The position numbers and the translations under genes are program-made. The notes below the pieces were generated by a model. It was not told the DNA's origin, ran no database searches, and saw only the letters and a program-made list of their open reading frames with translations. A stretch of 64,000 nt of DNA from Kerstersia sp052103615 (GTDB lineage: Bacteria; Pseudomonadota; Gammaproteobacteria; Burkholderiales; Burkholderiaceae_B), in the NCBI RefSeq assembly GCF_052103615.1, contig NZ_JBQEKA010000001.1:1-64000 (forward strand), given 5' to 3'. Positions 33,549 through 43,474 of this stretch are shown piece by piece (position 1 is the first letter of the stretch; each line of letters opens with the position of its first letter).

Positions 33549-34877
33549 TCAAGCGCCTGCGCCCGATTCTTTTTTAATCGCCTCTATGCGCTGGCCATAA
33601 CCGGAGGCATCAGCGCTGCGCCCCTGGCTGACGCACAGGGCATGCAGGTTTTCCAGCACCGGCAGCAAGCGCGCATCATTTTCGCCCACCGCCTGCTCCG
33701 ACAATGCCAGCGATTGCAGGAACAGCTTTTCCGCCTCGGCAAACCGGCGTTTGCGATAGACCGGCCCCGCCATATTGTTCAGAATCTGCGCCTGTCCCAA
33801 TAGCGCTTCCTGGTCGTCGCCATGCGCAGCATAGGCATCCAGCGCCTGCTGATAGAGCGCATTGGCGCCAGCTTCGTCATTTTGGTCTTCGCGCAGGCGC
33901 GCCTGGCTGGACAGCAGATGCGCCGCCGCCAGGCTCTGCTCACCCTGCCCGCGCTGCACCAGAGCCAGCGCGCGCGCCAGCAAGGGCTCGGCTTGCGCAT
34001 ACTCCTTGCGGCTCATGTGCCAGATCGCCAGCTCATTCAAATGCCCGGCCATTCCGGGGTCGTCAGGATTGATGCGTTCACGCAAGGCCAGGGCAGCCTG
34101 GTGCAGCGGCGCCGCTTCGTCATGCAAGCCCTGGCGGTTGAGCAAGGCCGCCAATTCGCCCTGGCTCTGGGCCACGGAAATATCGTTTTCGCCCAGCGCC
34201 TGGCGACGCAATTGCAAGGCCTCGTCCAGCGCCACACGCGCCTGCTCCCAGTCGCCACGCGCTTCCTGCACCCGCGCCTGGCGTGTCAGGCCGTCCGCGC
34301 GCACCAGAGGGGGCAATTCCGCCGACGATCCCAGCAAGGCGCTGGTATAGCGTTCAGCTTCGGCCTGATTGCCCATGGCCGCATACACACGCCCCAGCGC
34401 CGCATTCAAGTTGGCCTTGAGTGTGTCGTTCTGGGCGTTCGACGGCAGGCTGGACACCATTTCCAGGCCCCGCTGATAGTAGCCCAGCGCCTCTTCGCGC
34501 CGCCCTTGCTCATCCAGCATATTGCCCAGGTTGTAAGCCAGCGATGCGGTATTGGTATGTTTGCCCAGCGACTGTTCGCTCAAGGTCAGCGAGCGCTGCT
34601 GCAATTCGATGGCCTTGTCATACTCGCCGCGTTCATTGTGGATCATGGCAAGCATATTCAGGCTGCTGGCCATATAAGGCTTGGTATTGCCTTTGCCGGT
34701 TTCGGCAATTTTCAGCGCGGCACGCGCCGCTTTCTCTGCGCCGTCCAGATCCTGCGCCTGATACCGCTGGATCGCCTGCTCATACTGGCCCTTCCAGTCA
34801 TCCGTCGCCGCCTGTGCTGCCGTTCCTGCCCACGCCAGCAGGCAAGCCCCCACGATATGTTTGATGTGAATAGTCAT
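33549..34877 (-). CDS. Exported tetratricopeptide-repeat protein
   Basis: This 442-residue protein has a signal peptide (MTIHIKHIVGACLLAWAGTA then AQAA) and is otherwise built of TPR helices. Examples are NMLAMIHNERGEYDKAIELQ, LAYNLGNMLDEQGRREEALG and LNAALGRVYAAMGNQAEAER, with more repeats to the end. The repeat spacing of about 40 residues resembles the kinesin-light-chain-like TPR class. It should be a periplasmic protein-protein interaction scaffold. No partner is adjacent; the gene is divergent from peptide deformylase. Confidence 0.85.
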   Translation of the reverse strand: MTIHIKHIVGACLLAWAGTAAQAATDDWKGQYEQAIQRYQAQDLDGAEKAARAALKIAETGKGNTKPYMASSLNMLAMIHNERGEYDKAIELQQRSLTLSEQSLGKHTNTASLAYNLGNMLDEQGRREEALGYYQRGLEMVSSLPSNAQNDTLKANLNAALGRVYAAMGNQAEAERYTSALLGSSAELPPLVRADGLTRQARVQEARGDWEQARVALDEALQLRRQALGENDISVAQSQGELAALLNRQGLHDEAAPLHQAALALRERINPDDPGMAGHLNELAIWHMSRKEYAQAEPLLARALALVQRGQGEQSLAAAHLLSSQARLREDQNDEAGANALYQQALDAYAAHGDDQEALLGQAQILNNMAGPVYRKRRFAEAEKLFLQSLALSEQAVGENDARLLPVLENLHALCVSQGRSADASGYGQRIEAIKKESGAGA

Positions 34878-35197
34878 GAATCAATCCGGTCTGTTGAAAC
34901 GGCATGTCTGCCTGCATACGTCATGGCTGACCGTGCCACAGACGTCCCGTCCCGAAGTTTAGACAAAAAGACGATTGAGATAGATATTTATTTCACTCCT
35001 GCGGCACTGTGCGGCACGGCGCCATCTGCCTACAATAGCAATGACCAGGCGCGCAGGCCTCACCCTCCTGCCCCTGGCGCCGCGCCGCAACTGTTGCGCG
35101 GCCAGCCTGTCCAAGAATTACCGGACAGGCCGGAAGGAAGTATCAGCCCAGGCCATTTGCCTGAGCCTGGCTTCGACAACGAATCAGGAGAACAATA
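34878..35197. other. Divergent intergenic region before peptide deformylase
   Basis: No gene is supported. A hairpin GCCTGTCC...GGACAGGC lies near 35106-35131. The deformylase has a near-consensus GGAG ribosome binding site (AGGAGAACAATA) before its ATG. Confidence 0.4.
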
Positions 35198-35731
35198 ATG
35201 ATTCGAGAGATTCTAAAAATGGGGGATCCGCTACTGCTGCAGATCGCGGAACCCATTGAGCACTACTCCACCCCGGCGTTGCGCGCCTTGGTTGCCGACA
35301 TGTTCGAAACCATGGATCAGGCCGACGGCGTCGGCCTGGCCGCGCCGCAGATCGGCGTCAGCCTGCAGCTCATGGTGTTCGGGTTCGAGCACAGCGAGCG
35401 CTACCCCGATGCCCCGCCCGTGCCGCGCACGGCACTGTGCAATCCCATCATCGAACCTTTGACCGAAGAAACCGAAGACGGCTGGGAAGGCTGCCTTTCC
35501 ATTCCCGGCCTGCGCGCCGTCGTGCCGCGCTACCGCGCGATCCGCTATACCGGCTATACGCCCGACGGCGAAGAAATCAGCCGCACGGCCGAAGGTTTCC
35601 ACGCCCGCGTGGTGCAACACGAATACGATCATCTGATCGGCCGTCTGTACCCCTCGCGCATCCAGGACTTCGGCCTCTTCGGCTATACCGATGTGCTCTT
35701 CCCGGAACGCTTAGCCCAAGCGCGCAGCTGA
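35198..35731 (+). CDS. def: Peptide deformylase
   Basis: This 177-residue metalloenzyme removes the N-formyl group of new proteins. The three signature motifs are intact: GVGLAAPQIG (about residues 44-53), EGCLSIP (metal Cys) and QHEYDHLIG (metal His pair and catalytic Glu). Length is normal. It stands alone rather than in the def-fmt operon, so it may be a second deformylase copy. Confidence 0.95.
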   Translation: MIREILKMGDPLLLQIAEPIEHYSTPALRALVADMFETMDQADGVGLAAPQIGVSLQLMVFGFEHSERYPDAPPVPRTALCNPIIEPLTEETEDGWEGCLSIPGLRAVVPRYRAIRYTGYTPDGEEISRTAEGFHARVVQHEYDHLIGRLYPSRIQDFGLFGYTDVLFPERLAQARS

Positions 35732-35806
35732 CCTTGAACAAACACCGGGCCAGGCCATGCACAGGCCAGCCCGGCTTTTGGCCTCACGCAGGAAAAAGGA
35801 CAATCT

Positions 35807-38800
35807 ATGCTGCCAGCCTGGGTTTTGCTGGTATCACTGGGCTACGCGGCGCTGCTGTTTGCCGTGGCGTGGATCGGTGACCGCTATCCGCTCTACCCCC
35901 AGCGCCCCTGGCTGCGGCCGGCCGTCTATAGCCTAGCGCTGGCCGTCTATTGTTCTTCCTGGACCTTCTATGGCGCGGTCGGCTCGGCGGTACGCTATGG
36001 CATAGGCTATCTGCCCATTTATCTCGGCCCGTTCCTGATGATGATGTTCGGCTGGCGCATCATGGAACGGCTGGCCCTGATCGCACGCTCCCAGAATACG
36101 GTTTCCATTTCCGACTTCATTGCCAGCCGGTATGGACGTTCGCAACGGCTGGCCGCGCTGGTCGCGCTGATTGCGCTGCTGGCCGCCGTGCCCTACCAGG
36201 CCTTGCAATATAAAGCCGTGGCGCTCAGCCTGGACGTGCTGACCGGCCCGGCGCGCAGCCAAAGCTTGCTGGGCGACCCGGCCTTTTATGTCGCCATTCT
36301 GATGGCGGTTTTTTCAGTGATGTTCGGCACCCGCCAGGTCGATGCCACCGAGCACCGCCCCGGCCTGATCCTGGCCGTGGCCTTCGAATCCCTGGTGAAG
36401 CTGGTCGCCTTGATCACCATAGGCGTTTTTTCCATCCTGTGGTTTTCAGGCAGCGGCACCAGCCTGGTGCAGGCAACCCATACCCTGCTGGATACCCCGC
36501 CGGTCGGTTTCGTGGGGCAGACGTTGCTGGCTTTCGCCGCCATGGTTTGTCTGCCGCGCCAGTTCCATGTGGCCATTGTCGAATGTGGCGACATCGCCGA
36601 TATCCGGCGGGCGCGCTGGTGGTTTGGCGGCTATCTGGTCATCGTCTGCCTGATGGTGCTGCCCATTGCCAGCGCCGGCGCGGCGCTGTTTGGCTTCAGC
36701 AATATCGCGCCAGACAGTTTCGTGCTGGCCCTGCCGCTGGCTGAAAACCATGCCGGGCTGGCCCTGGTGGCCTATATCGGCGGTTTTTCCGCCGCCACCG
36801 GGATGGTCATCGTGGCTAGCGTGGCCTTGTCCACGATGATCAGCAACGACCTGATCATGCCCATCCTGCTGCGCCGCCGCCGCGCCGGGTCACTGGACCG
36901 CAATGTCGCCAGCACCGTGCTGTGGGTGCGCCGAGTCGCCATTTTCTTCATGGCCTCGCTGGCCTACGGCTATTACCGCGCCAGCGGCAGCGATACGGCG
37001 CTGGCATCCTTTGGCCTGATGGCTTTTGCCGCCGTCGCGCAATTCGGCCCTGGCCTGATCGGCGGCCTGTATTGGAGCGGCACCAGCCGCCGTGGCGTGG
37101 AGGCAGGCTTGCTGATCGGCTTCGGCATCTGGACCTATACCCTGTTGCTGCCCAGCCTCACTGAAAGCGGCTGGCTGGATCCGGCCTGGATGCATGAAGG
37201 ACTGTTCGGCCTGCACTGGCTGCGCCCCCAGCATCTGTTCGGCAGTACCGGCTGGGATCCGCTCACCCATGGCACGTTCTGGTCACTGCTGCTCAACGGG
37301 CTGACCATGCTGCTGGTTTCCATGCGCTGGCCGCCGGGGCTGGCGGAACGGCTGCGGGCCGAACCTTTCCTGAACCCCTATGCAGAGCACCGCGCCCAGG
37401 CCCCCGGCCAGTGGCGCGGCAATCTGCAAGTCAGAGACTTGCAGGCGCTGGCCAGCCGCATCATCGGTGAACCCGCCGCCCAGAAGGCCTTTGAAGAACA
37501 GGCCCGCCAACGCGGCCTAACACTGGCCCCGGGCACGGCCGCCGACGCGGCCTGGGTTCATGCCACGGAACTCCTGCTGGCCGCCGCCGTCGGGGCGGCC
37601 TCGGCACGCTTGCTCATGACCACCGCGCTCGAAGGCTCGGGCATGGAAATTACCGCCATCGTCGCGATCCTCGACGAAGCGGCTCCGGCGCTGCGTTTCA
37701 ATCGGGAAATCCTGCTGGCCACGCTGGAAAATATTGATCAGGGTGTCAGTGTGGTCGATGCCGAGATGCGCCTGGTCGCCTGGAACCAGCGCTATCTGCA
37801 ACTCTTCGGCTACCCGGCCAATATGCTTTATGTGGGCCGCCCGGTGGCTGACCTGATCCGCTTCAATGTCGAGAACGGCAAGCTCGGCCCGGCATCGCGC
37901 CTGGATATCGAACAGGAAATCGACAAGCGCATCGCCTTCATGCGCGCCGGCTCAGCGCATATTTTCCAGCGTGTCCTGGAATCCGGCCAGGTGCTGGAAT
38001 TACGCGGCCGGCCTTTGCCTGCTGGCGGTTATGTCACCACCTACAGCGATATCAGCGCCTACAAGCATGTGGAAGGCGAATTGCGCGAAATGAATGAAAA
38101 CCTGGAGCAGCGCGTGGCCGAGCGCACACGCGAGGCCGAGCAGGCCCAGGAATCCCGCACCCGCTTCCTGACCGCCGTCAGCCACGATGTGCTGCAACCC
38201 ATCAATGCCGCCCGGCTGTTCGCTTCAGCCCTGCGGGCGTCGGAACAGGCGGCCGAACAAAAGCATCTGGCGGAACGTGTGGACACGTCTTTGCGTGCCG
38301 CCGAAGAACTGCTCGATGGCCTGCTGGATGTGTCGCGCCTGGATGCCGGCGCCCTGCGCCCGGATGTCACTGTTTTCGATGCCGGTATCCTGATGCGCCA
38401 GCTGGTTGAGCAATACGCGCCCATGGCCCAGGGCCGGGGGCTGGAGTTGCGGCTGCATGCCCGCTCCCACTATGTGCGCAGCGACCAGCGGCTGCTGCGG
38501 CGCGTGTTGCAGAACTTCCTGGCCAATGCCTTGCGTTACACCCGCCAGGGACGCATTCTGCTGACGGCGCGGCAGCGCGGCGACAGCGTGGTCTTTCAGG
38601 TCTGGGACACCGGGCCGGGCATTCCTTCGCACCATTTGCGGCAAATCTACGAAGAATTCCACCGCTATGAACAGCCTTTTGACTGGGATGGCCGTGGCCT
38701 GGGCCTGGGCTTGTCTATCTGTCAGCGCATTTCCCTGCTGTTGGGCCATGCGCTGGACGCAAGATCCATCGTCGGGCGCGGCAGCATGTTCTCCATCGCC

Positions 38801-39259
38801 GTACCGCGCGTGGCGGCGCCTGCCCCGACAGCTCGCCAGGCCGCCCCGGCGCTGGCAAGCGACGCCAGTAATGTCGCAGGCCTGAAAGTGCTGTGCGTGG
38901 ACAACGACCCCGATATTCTCGAAGGCATGCGCGCCTTGCTGCAACGCTGGCAAATAGACATTCACTGCGCCACCACCGTGGACGAAGCGCTGGCCGCCAT
39001 AACGCAAAACCCGGATGTTCTGCTGGTGGACTATCACCTGCATGACAGGCTGGATGGCCTGGATACACTGGACGCGCTGCGGGCGCTCAAACCCGGCCTG
39101 CGCGGCGCGCTGCTGACGGCAGATGGCAGCGATACGCTCAAACAGCTGGCCCGCTCACGCGGCTACCATGTGCTGACCAAACCCGTGAAGCCCGCATCGC
39201 TGCGCGCCTATCTGGCCGCGCAGCGCAAGGCAGGCCGCTCCGGCCCTGTCGCCGGTTAA
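35807..39259 (+). CDS. crbS: CrbS-like hybrid sensor kinase with SLC5 transporter domain
   Basis: This 1150-residue protein combines an N-terminal Na+/solute-symporter-like membrane domain of about 12 helices (residues 1-520; SWTFYGAVGSAVRYGIGYLP is SLC5-like) with signalling modules. These are a PAS domain (LLATLENIDQGVSVVDAEMR, about 640-750), a coiled coil (EQRVAERTREAEQAQE), a HisKA domain with phospho-His in TAVSHDVLQPINAA (near residue 793), an HATPase (WDTGPGIPS) and a C-terminal receiver (LLVDYHLHD, Asp near residue 1074). This is the layout of CrbS of Vibrio and Pseudomonas, which with CrbR switches on acetyl-CoA synthetase. A CrbR-like regulator and acs/actP lie 4-12 kb downstream in this window, supporting the assignment. 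Confidence 0.85.
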   Translation: MLPAWVLLVSLGYAALLFAVAWIGDRYPLYPQRPWLRPAVYSLALAVYCSSWTFYGAVGSAVRYGIGYLPIYLGPFLMMMFGWRIMERLALIARSQNTVSISDFIASRYGRSQRLAALVALIALLAAVPYQALQYKAVALSLDVLTGPARSQSLLGDPAFYVAILMAVFSVMFGTRQVDATEHRPGLILAVAFESLVKLVALITIGVFSILWFSGSGTSLVQATHTLLDTPPVGFVGQTLLAFAAMVCLPRQFHVAIVECGDIADIRRARWWFGGYLVIVCLMVLPIASAGAALFGFSNIAPDSFVLALPLAENHAGLALVAYIGGFSAATGMVIVASVALSTMISNDLIMPILLRRRRAGSLDRNVASTVLWVRRVAIFFMASLAYGYYRASGSDTALASFGLMAFAAVAQFGPGLIGGLYWSGTSRRGVEAGLLIGFGIWTYTLLLPSLTESGWLDPAWMHEGLFGLHWLRPQHLFGSTGWDPLTHGTFWSLLLNGLTMLLVSMRWPPGLAERLRAEPFLNPYAEHRAQAPGQWRGNLQVRDLQALASRIIGEPAAQKAFEEQARQRGLTLAPGTAADAAWVHATELLLAAAVGAASARLLMTTALEGSGMEITAIVAILDEAAPALRFNREILLATLENIDQGVSVVDAEMRLVAWNQRYLQLFGYPANMLYVGRPVADLIRFNVENGKLGPASRLDIEQEIDKRIAFMRAGSAHIFQRVLESGQVLELRGRPLPAGGYVTTYSDISAYKHVEGELREMNENLEQRVAERTREAEQAQESRTRFLTAVSHDVLQPINAARLFASALRASEQAAEQKHLAERVDTSLRAAEELLDGLLDVSRLDAGALRPDVTVFDAGILMRQLVEQYAPMAQGRGLELRLHARSHYVRSDQRLLRRVLQNFLANALRYTRQGRILLTARQRGDSVVFQVWDTGPGIPSHHLRQIYEEFHRYEQPFDWDGRGLGLGLSICQRISLLLGHALDARSIVGRGSMFSIAVPRVAAPAPTARQAAPALASDASNVAGLKVLCVDNDPDILEGMRALLQRWQIDIHCATTVDEALAAITQNPDVLLVDYHLHDRLDGLDTLDALRALKPGLRGALLTADGSDTLKQLARSRGYHVLTKPVKPASLRAYLAAQRKAGRSGPVAG

Positions 39260-39573
39260 CCACAGGAAGCAGCCCCGGGGAAATCCCGGGCTTTACTTAT
39301 ACTCAATTAAAGAATAAAACTTATGCTCACAGACAGGATAACCATCCTGATGCGAGCTTACCGCCCCCATTTGAATCTGTTGCACCGGTTTGTATGTACT
39401 TGAACCGCCTGCTGGCGCGCCCGCTTCACACGCGCCCAGTCCGCTGGCACGTCTGCCTGACAGGCAAGCCAATGTCAGGATGCAGGGCGGGCCAACCGGG
39501 CACAGCACGGGCTAAATCTGCCTTCTGAGCGCCAGGCATGGCTGCCAGAACTTTTTTTGCAAGGATAATGCTC
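39260..39573. other. Intergenic region before nadC
   Basis: A short hairpin AGCCC/GGGCT with an inner GGG/CCC pair (about 39270-39292) follows the kinase gene and is a weak terminator candidate. A minus-strand frame 39293-39508 could encode 71 residues with a Cys-rich start but has no ribosome binding site, and I do not call it. The nadC promoter probably lies here. Confidence 0.4.
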
Positions 39574-40482
39574 ATGCAGAGCAAATCAGTTTCCCTCACT
39601 GCTTCAGCCCATCATGAGCATGGCGGCTGGCCCATCCCGCCGCTGCCCCGCCTGATGCTGGAACCGCAAGTACGCGCCGCCCTGCTGGAAGACCTGGGCC
39701 GGCGCGGCGATGTGACCAGCGATACGATTATTCCGGCAGACACACAGGCCACGCTTGCCTTGCGGGCGCGCGAAGCAGGTGTGCTGGCCGGTCTGGACGC
39801 GGCCCGCCTGAGCTTCGAGCTCATGGATAGCGCCGCCCGCCTGGAAACCTTCATGCCCGACGGCAGCCGGCTCGCACCGGGCGATACCATTGCCCACATC
39901 CACGGCCCGGCACGCGCTTTGCTCAGCGCCGAACGCACGGCCCTGAACTATCTGAGCCACCTCAGCGGCATCGCCAGCGCCACCGCGCGTATCGCGGATG
40001 CCATCCGGCCTTACGGCACACGGGTCAATTGCACGCGCAAAACCTTGCCGGGCCTGCGCAGTCTGCAAAAGTACGCGGTGCGCGTCGGCGGCGGCAGCAA
40101 TCACCGCTATGGCCTCGATGATGCCGTTCTGATCAAGGACAACCACATTGCCCTTTGCGGCAGCCTGCGGACAGCCGTCGAACGCGCTCGCGCCCATGCC
40201 GGCCACCTGACCGCGCTGGAAGTTGAAGTCGATACGCTCGCGCAATTGCGCGAGGCGCTGGATCTGAATGTCGCCGTCGTGCTGCTGGACAACATGGACA
40301 CCGATACCTTGCGCGCCGCCGTGGCCCTCGCCCGCGGACGCGCCATTACCGAAGCGTCGGGCGGCGTTTCCGAAACCAGCGCGGCCAGCATCGCCGCCAC
40401 CGGTGTCGATTACATCGCCATCGGTGCCCTGACGCACAGTGTGCGGGCCCTGGATATCGGCCTGGATAGCCTCTCACCCTAG
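39574..40482 (+). CDS. nadC: Nicotinate-nucleotide pyrophosphorylase (quinolinate phosphoribosyltransferase)
   Basis: This 302-residue enzyme converts quinolinate and PRPP to nicotinate mononucleotide, the third step of de novo NAD synthesis. Family motifs are AALLEDLGRRGDVTSD, SAERTALNYLSHLSGIA, CTRKTLPGLRSLQKYAV, LIKDNHIA and TEASGGVS. The ATG at 39574 is chosen for spacing from AAGGA (eight bases); ATGs at 39568 and 39538 are in frame. It heads a nadC-nadA-nadB group. Confidence 0.95.
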   Translation: MQSKSVSLTASAHHEHGGWPIPPLPRLMLEPQVRAALLEDLGRRGDVTSDTIIPADTQATLALRAREAGVLAGLDAARLSFELMDSAARLETFMPDGSRLAPGDTIAHIHGPARALLSAERTALNYLSHLSGIASATARIADAIRPYGTRVNCTRKTLPGLRSLQKYAVRVGGGSNHRYGLDDAVLIKDNHIALCGSLRTAVERARAHAGHLTALEVEVDTLAQLREALDLNVAVVLLDNMDTDTLRAAVALARGRAITEASGGVSETSAASIAATGVDYIAIGALTHSVRALDIGLDSLSP

Positions 40483-40644
40483 GCCTGTCAGCAGTATTTC
40501 GCCTGCGCACCGGCCTGCTGCCAGTGCCGCCGCAGGCCCTGTTTCCGCTTCATCAGCGCCAGGCTGCACGGGCCCGCCCCGCCACTGGCCCTGGTCTTCA
40601 TTCCGCCAATCAATACTCATTGAGAGCATATAAGGAGCGCCCCC

Positions 40645-41808
40645 ATGAACCTTGCCACTTCCCCAAACGCCCAGCGCCTCTGGTTTGATTACGACACGCA
40701 TGCGGCCACCCCTTCCGCCAGCGCCAGTTGCGCCACCGGCAGCGCCTGGGCCACCTTGCCGCCGCCCCTGACGCCAGCCCTGCGCGCCAGCTATCGCGAA
40801 CGCATCAAAACCCTGCTGCAACGTGAAAACGCCGTGCTGGTGGCGCACTATTATGTCGATGCCGATCTGCAGGATCTGGCGCGGGAAACTGGCGGCTGTG
40901 TCGGTGATTCGCTGGAAATGGCCCGCTTCGGGCGGGATCACGATGCCGCGACCATCGTCGTCGCAGGGGTGCGCTTCATGGGCGAAACCGCGTGCATACT
41001 CAGCCCGGAAAAGCGCATCCTGATGCCTGACCTGAGCGCCACCTGCTCGCTCGACCTGGGCTGCGCCGCCGACGAATTCCGCGCCTTCCGCGCCCAGCAC
41101 CCGGACCGCACCGTGGTGGTCTATGCCAATACCAGCGCCGCCGTGAAAGCCCAGGCCGACTGGGTGGTTACATCGTCAGTCGGGCTGGATATCGTGGCCA
41201 GCCTGCATGCGCGCGGCGAGAAAATCCTCTGGGCGCCGGACCGCCATCTAGGCAGCTACATTCAGCGCCAGACCGGGGCCGATATGGTGCTATGGCAAGG
41301 CTCGTGCCTGGTGCATAACGAATTCAAGGGCTTTGAACTGGATGCCCTGCGCCAGGAATATCCCCATGCCAAAGTTCTGGCGCACCCGGAGTCGCCCGAC
41401 AGTGTCGTCAGCCAGGCGGATGTGGTGGGATCCACCACCCGCCTGATCCAGGCCGCCGCCGAACTGGATGCCACGCATTTCATCGTCGCCACGGATTTGG
41501 GCATTCTGCATGAAATGCGCCTGCGGGCGCCTGGCAAAACCTTTCTGGCCGCCCCCACCGCCGGGGATAGCGCCGCCTGCAAAAGCTGCGCCTTCTGCCC
41601 CTGGATGGCCATGAACGGCCTCGCAGGTGTCGCGGCTGCCCTGGAACAGGGCAGCGGAGAAATCACCCTGGACCCGGCACTGGCACGCGCTGCCCGCCTG
41701 CCCATCGCCCGCATGCTGGACTTCGCCGCAGCACGGCAAGCCCGCGTCCAGGCCAGCGGCGACTTTGAACAGGATACGGAGCTTTACAGCCATGTGGGCG
41801 CAGTCTGA
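40645..41808 (+). CDS. nadA: Quinolinate synthase A
   Basis: This 387-residue [4Fe-4S] enzyme condenses iminoaspartate with dihydroxyacetone phosphate to form quinolinate. The catalytic start motif VLVAHYYVDADLQDLA is clear. The three cluster cysteines appear in GETACILSP, QGSCLVHNE and the SCAFCPWMAMN segment. It is the long form with an N-terminal extension (residues 1-45). An AAGGAG ribosome binding site precedes the ATG. It follows nadC by 162 bases and overlaps nadB by 17 bases. Confidence 0.96.
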   Translation: MNLATSPNAQRLWFDYDTHAATPSASASCATGSAWATLPPPLTPALRASYRERIKTLLQRENAVLVAHYYVDADLQDLARETGGCVGDSLEMARFGRDHDAATIVVAGVRFMGETACILSPEKRILMPDLSATCSLDLGCAADEFRAFRAQHPDRTVVVYANTSAAVKAQADWVVTSSVGLDIVASLHARGEKILWAPDRHLGSYIQRQTGADMVLWQGSCLVHNEFKGFELDALRQEYPHAKVLAHPESPDSVVSQADVVGSTTRLIQAAAELDATHFIVATDLGILHEMRLRAPGKTFLAAPTAGDSAACKSCAFCPWMAMNGLAGVAAALEQGSGEITLDPALARAARLPIARMLDFAAARQARVQASGDFEQDTELYSHVGAV

Positions 41809-43408
41809 TACCAGCACAAGCGGCGCCCGCCATGACGCGCCGCAGCACTATGACGCCATCATCGTCGGCGCGGGCCTGGCCGGCTTGAGCACAGCCCTGA
41901 GCCTGCCTGCCAGCTGGCGCGTCGCGCTAGTGATCAAACAGGATTGGCAGGCCAGCGCCAGCTGCCTGGCTCAGGGCGGCATTGCAGCCGTCCTGGATCC
42001 TGGCGACAGCGTCGCCGAGCATGTGCAGGACACCCTGACCGCCGGGGCGGGCTGCTGCGACCCCGGCAATACGCAAGGTATTCTGTCGCAGGCCGCCCAG
42101 GCCATCGCCTGGCTGCGGCAAGCCGGTGTGCCGTTTTCCGAAGAAAACGGGCAATTGCATCTGACACGCGAAGGTGGGCACGGCAAGCGCCGTATTGCCC
42201 ATGCGGCCGATGCCACTGGCCAGGCCGTCATGGCCACGCTTTGGCCGCTGGCGCGGCAACGGCCCAATCTGACCCTTCTGCAACAGCATGCCGCGCTGGA
42301 TCTGATCAGCGCCACAGACCCGGCGGCCGGGCGGCGCTGCGCAGGCGTGCTGGCTGTCGATTTGCGGCAAAACCGGCTGGTCCCCCTCTACGCCGGGCAG
42401 GTCGTCCTGGCCACCGGCGGCAGCGGGCAGCTCTACCCGCGCACCAGCAATCCGGCTGGCGCCACCGGTGACGGCCAGGCTATGGCCTGGCGTGCCGGAT
42501 GCCGGCTTTCCGGGCTGGAATTCATTCAGTTTCACCCGACCGGCCTGGCCCTGTCCGCGCCGCCGCAGACCCGCCCCCCGCAGTCCCTGCCGCACACGAC
42601 CCCGCTGATTTCTGAAGCCTTGCGCGGTGAAGGCGCCCTGTTGCGGCTCCCCGACGGCAGCCGCTTCATGCCAGGCTACGACACCCGCGCCGAGCTGGCG
42701 CCGCGCGACATCGTCGCCCGCGCCATTTACCAGGAAATGCAGCAGCATCAACTGCCTCATGTTCATCTGGACATCAGCCACCGGCAGCCCGCCTTCCTGG
42801 CGCGCCACTTCCCCAATATCCTGGCAGCCTGCCGCGCGCATGGCATAGAACCGGAACGCGAGCCGATACCGGTCGCGCCGCTGGCCCACTATGCCTGCGG
42901 CGGCATTCTGACGGATTTGCATGGGCGCACCTCATTGCCCGGCCTGTACGCCATTGGCGAATGCGCCTGCACCGGCCTGCATGGCGCGAACCGCCTGGCC
43001 AGCAATTCGCTGCTGGAATGTATCGTGCTGGGCCAGGCTGCCGCGCAGGAGATGGCGGCGCGCGACACTCGCGGCCAGCCCTGGCCAGATCAAAGCCTGG
43101 CTCCGCCCCTGCCGGTGGCGGCGCCCCATGACGCCTCCCCCTGGAGCGGCGCGCGTTGCCAGCAGGCCCGTGCGGCATTGCAGCAACTGATGTGGCAAGG
43201 GGCGGGTATTCTGCGCCAGACCCAGACCATGGCCCGCGCCCGCGCAGACCTTGAGCAGTTGCGCGGCGAGTTTCACGCCCATGGCCAGCCCGGCGTGCCA
43301 TCCCTGGCCTGGCTGGAGCTGCGCAATTTGCTGGATCTGGCCTGCCTGACACTGGAAGCAGCGCTTGCGCGCCCGCAGAGCTGCGGCGCCCATGCCCTGG
43401 CGGCCTGA
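41792..43408 (+). CDS. nadB: L-aspartate oxidase
   Basis: This 538-residue flavoprotein oxidises aspartate to iminoaspartate for NadA. The FAD-binding motif DAIIVGAGLAGLSTAL lies near the N-terminus. Other family motifs are CLAQGGIAAVL, REGGHGKRRIAHAADATG (active-site Arg/His region), FHPTGLA, and ECACTGLHGANRLASNSLLE near the C-terminus. The ATG at 41792 lies inside the nadA end, giving a 17-base overlap and probable translational coupling. Upstream in-frame codons to 41627 are shadows of nadA. Confidence 0.95.
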   Translation: MWAQSDTSTSGARHDAPQHYDAIIVGAGLAGLSTALSLPASWRVALVIKQDWQASASCLAQGGIAAVLDPGDSVAEHVQDTLTAGAGCCDPGNTQGILSQAAQAIAWLRQAGVPFSEENGQLHLTREGGHGKRRIAHAADATGQAVMATLWPLARQRPNLTLLQQHAALDLISATDPAAGRRCAGVLAVDLRQNRLVPLYAGQVVLATGGSGQLYPRTSNPAGATGDGQAMAWRAGCRLSGLEFIQFHPTGLALSAPPQTRPPQSLPHTTPLISEALRGEGALLRLPDGSRFMPGYDTRAELAPRDIVARAIYQEMQQHQLPHVHLDISHRQPAFLARHFPNILAACRAHGIEPEREPIPVAPLAHYACGGILTDLHGRTSLPGLYAIGECACTGLHGANRLASNSLLECIVLGQAAAQEMAARDTRGQPWPDQSLAPPLPVAAPHDASPWSGARCQQARAALQQLMWQGAGILRQTQTMARARADLEQLRGEFHAHGQPGVPSLAWLELRNLLDLACLTLEAALARPQSCGAHALAA

Positions 43409-43410
43409 AG

Positions 43411-43446
43411 AAACACCAGAAACACCAGAAACGCCCGAAACGCGCC
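43411..43446. repeat. Imperfect 9-bp tandem repeat after nadB
   Basis: Four imperfect copies of AGAAACACC-like units (ACC, ACC, GCC, GCG endings) sit between the convergent nadB and regulator genes. No terminator was recognised here. Confidence 0.5.
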
Positions 43447-43474
43447 TGCCCCCCTAACGCCCCCGGCAGCAGGA

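Noticed and set aside
39293..39508. Possible 71-residue minus-strand lipoprotein-like frame
   Set aside because: It begins with GTG without a ribosome binding site and lacks a convincing signal peptide; kept only as a note.
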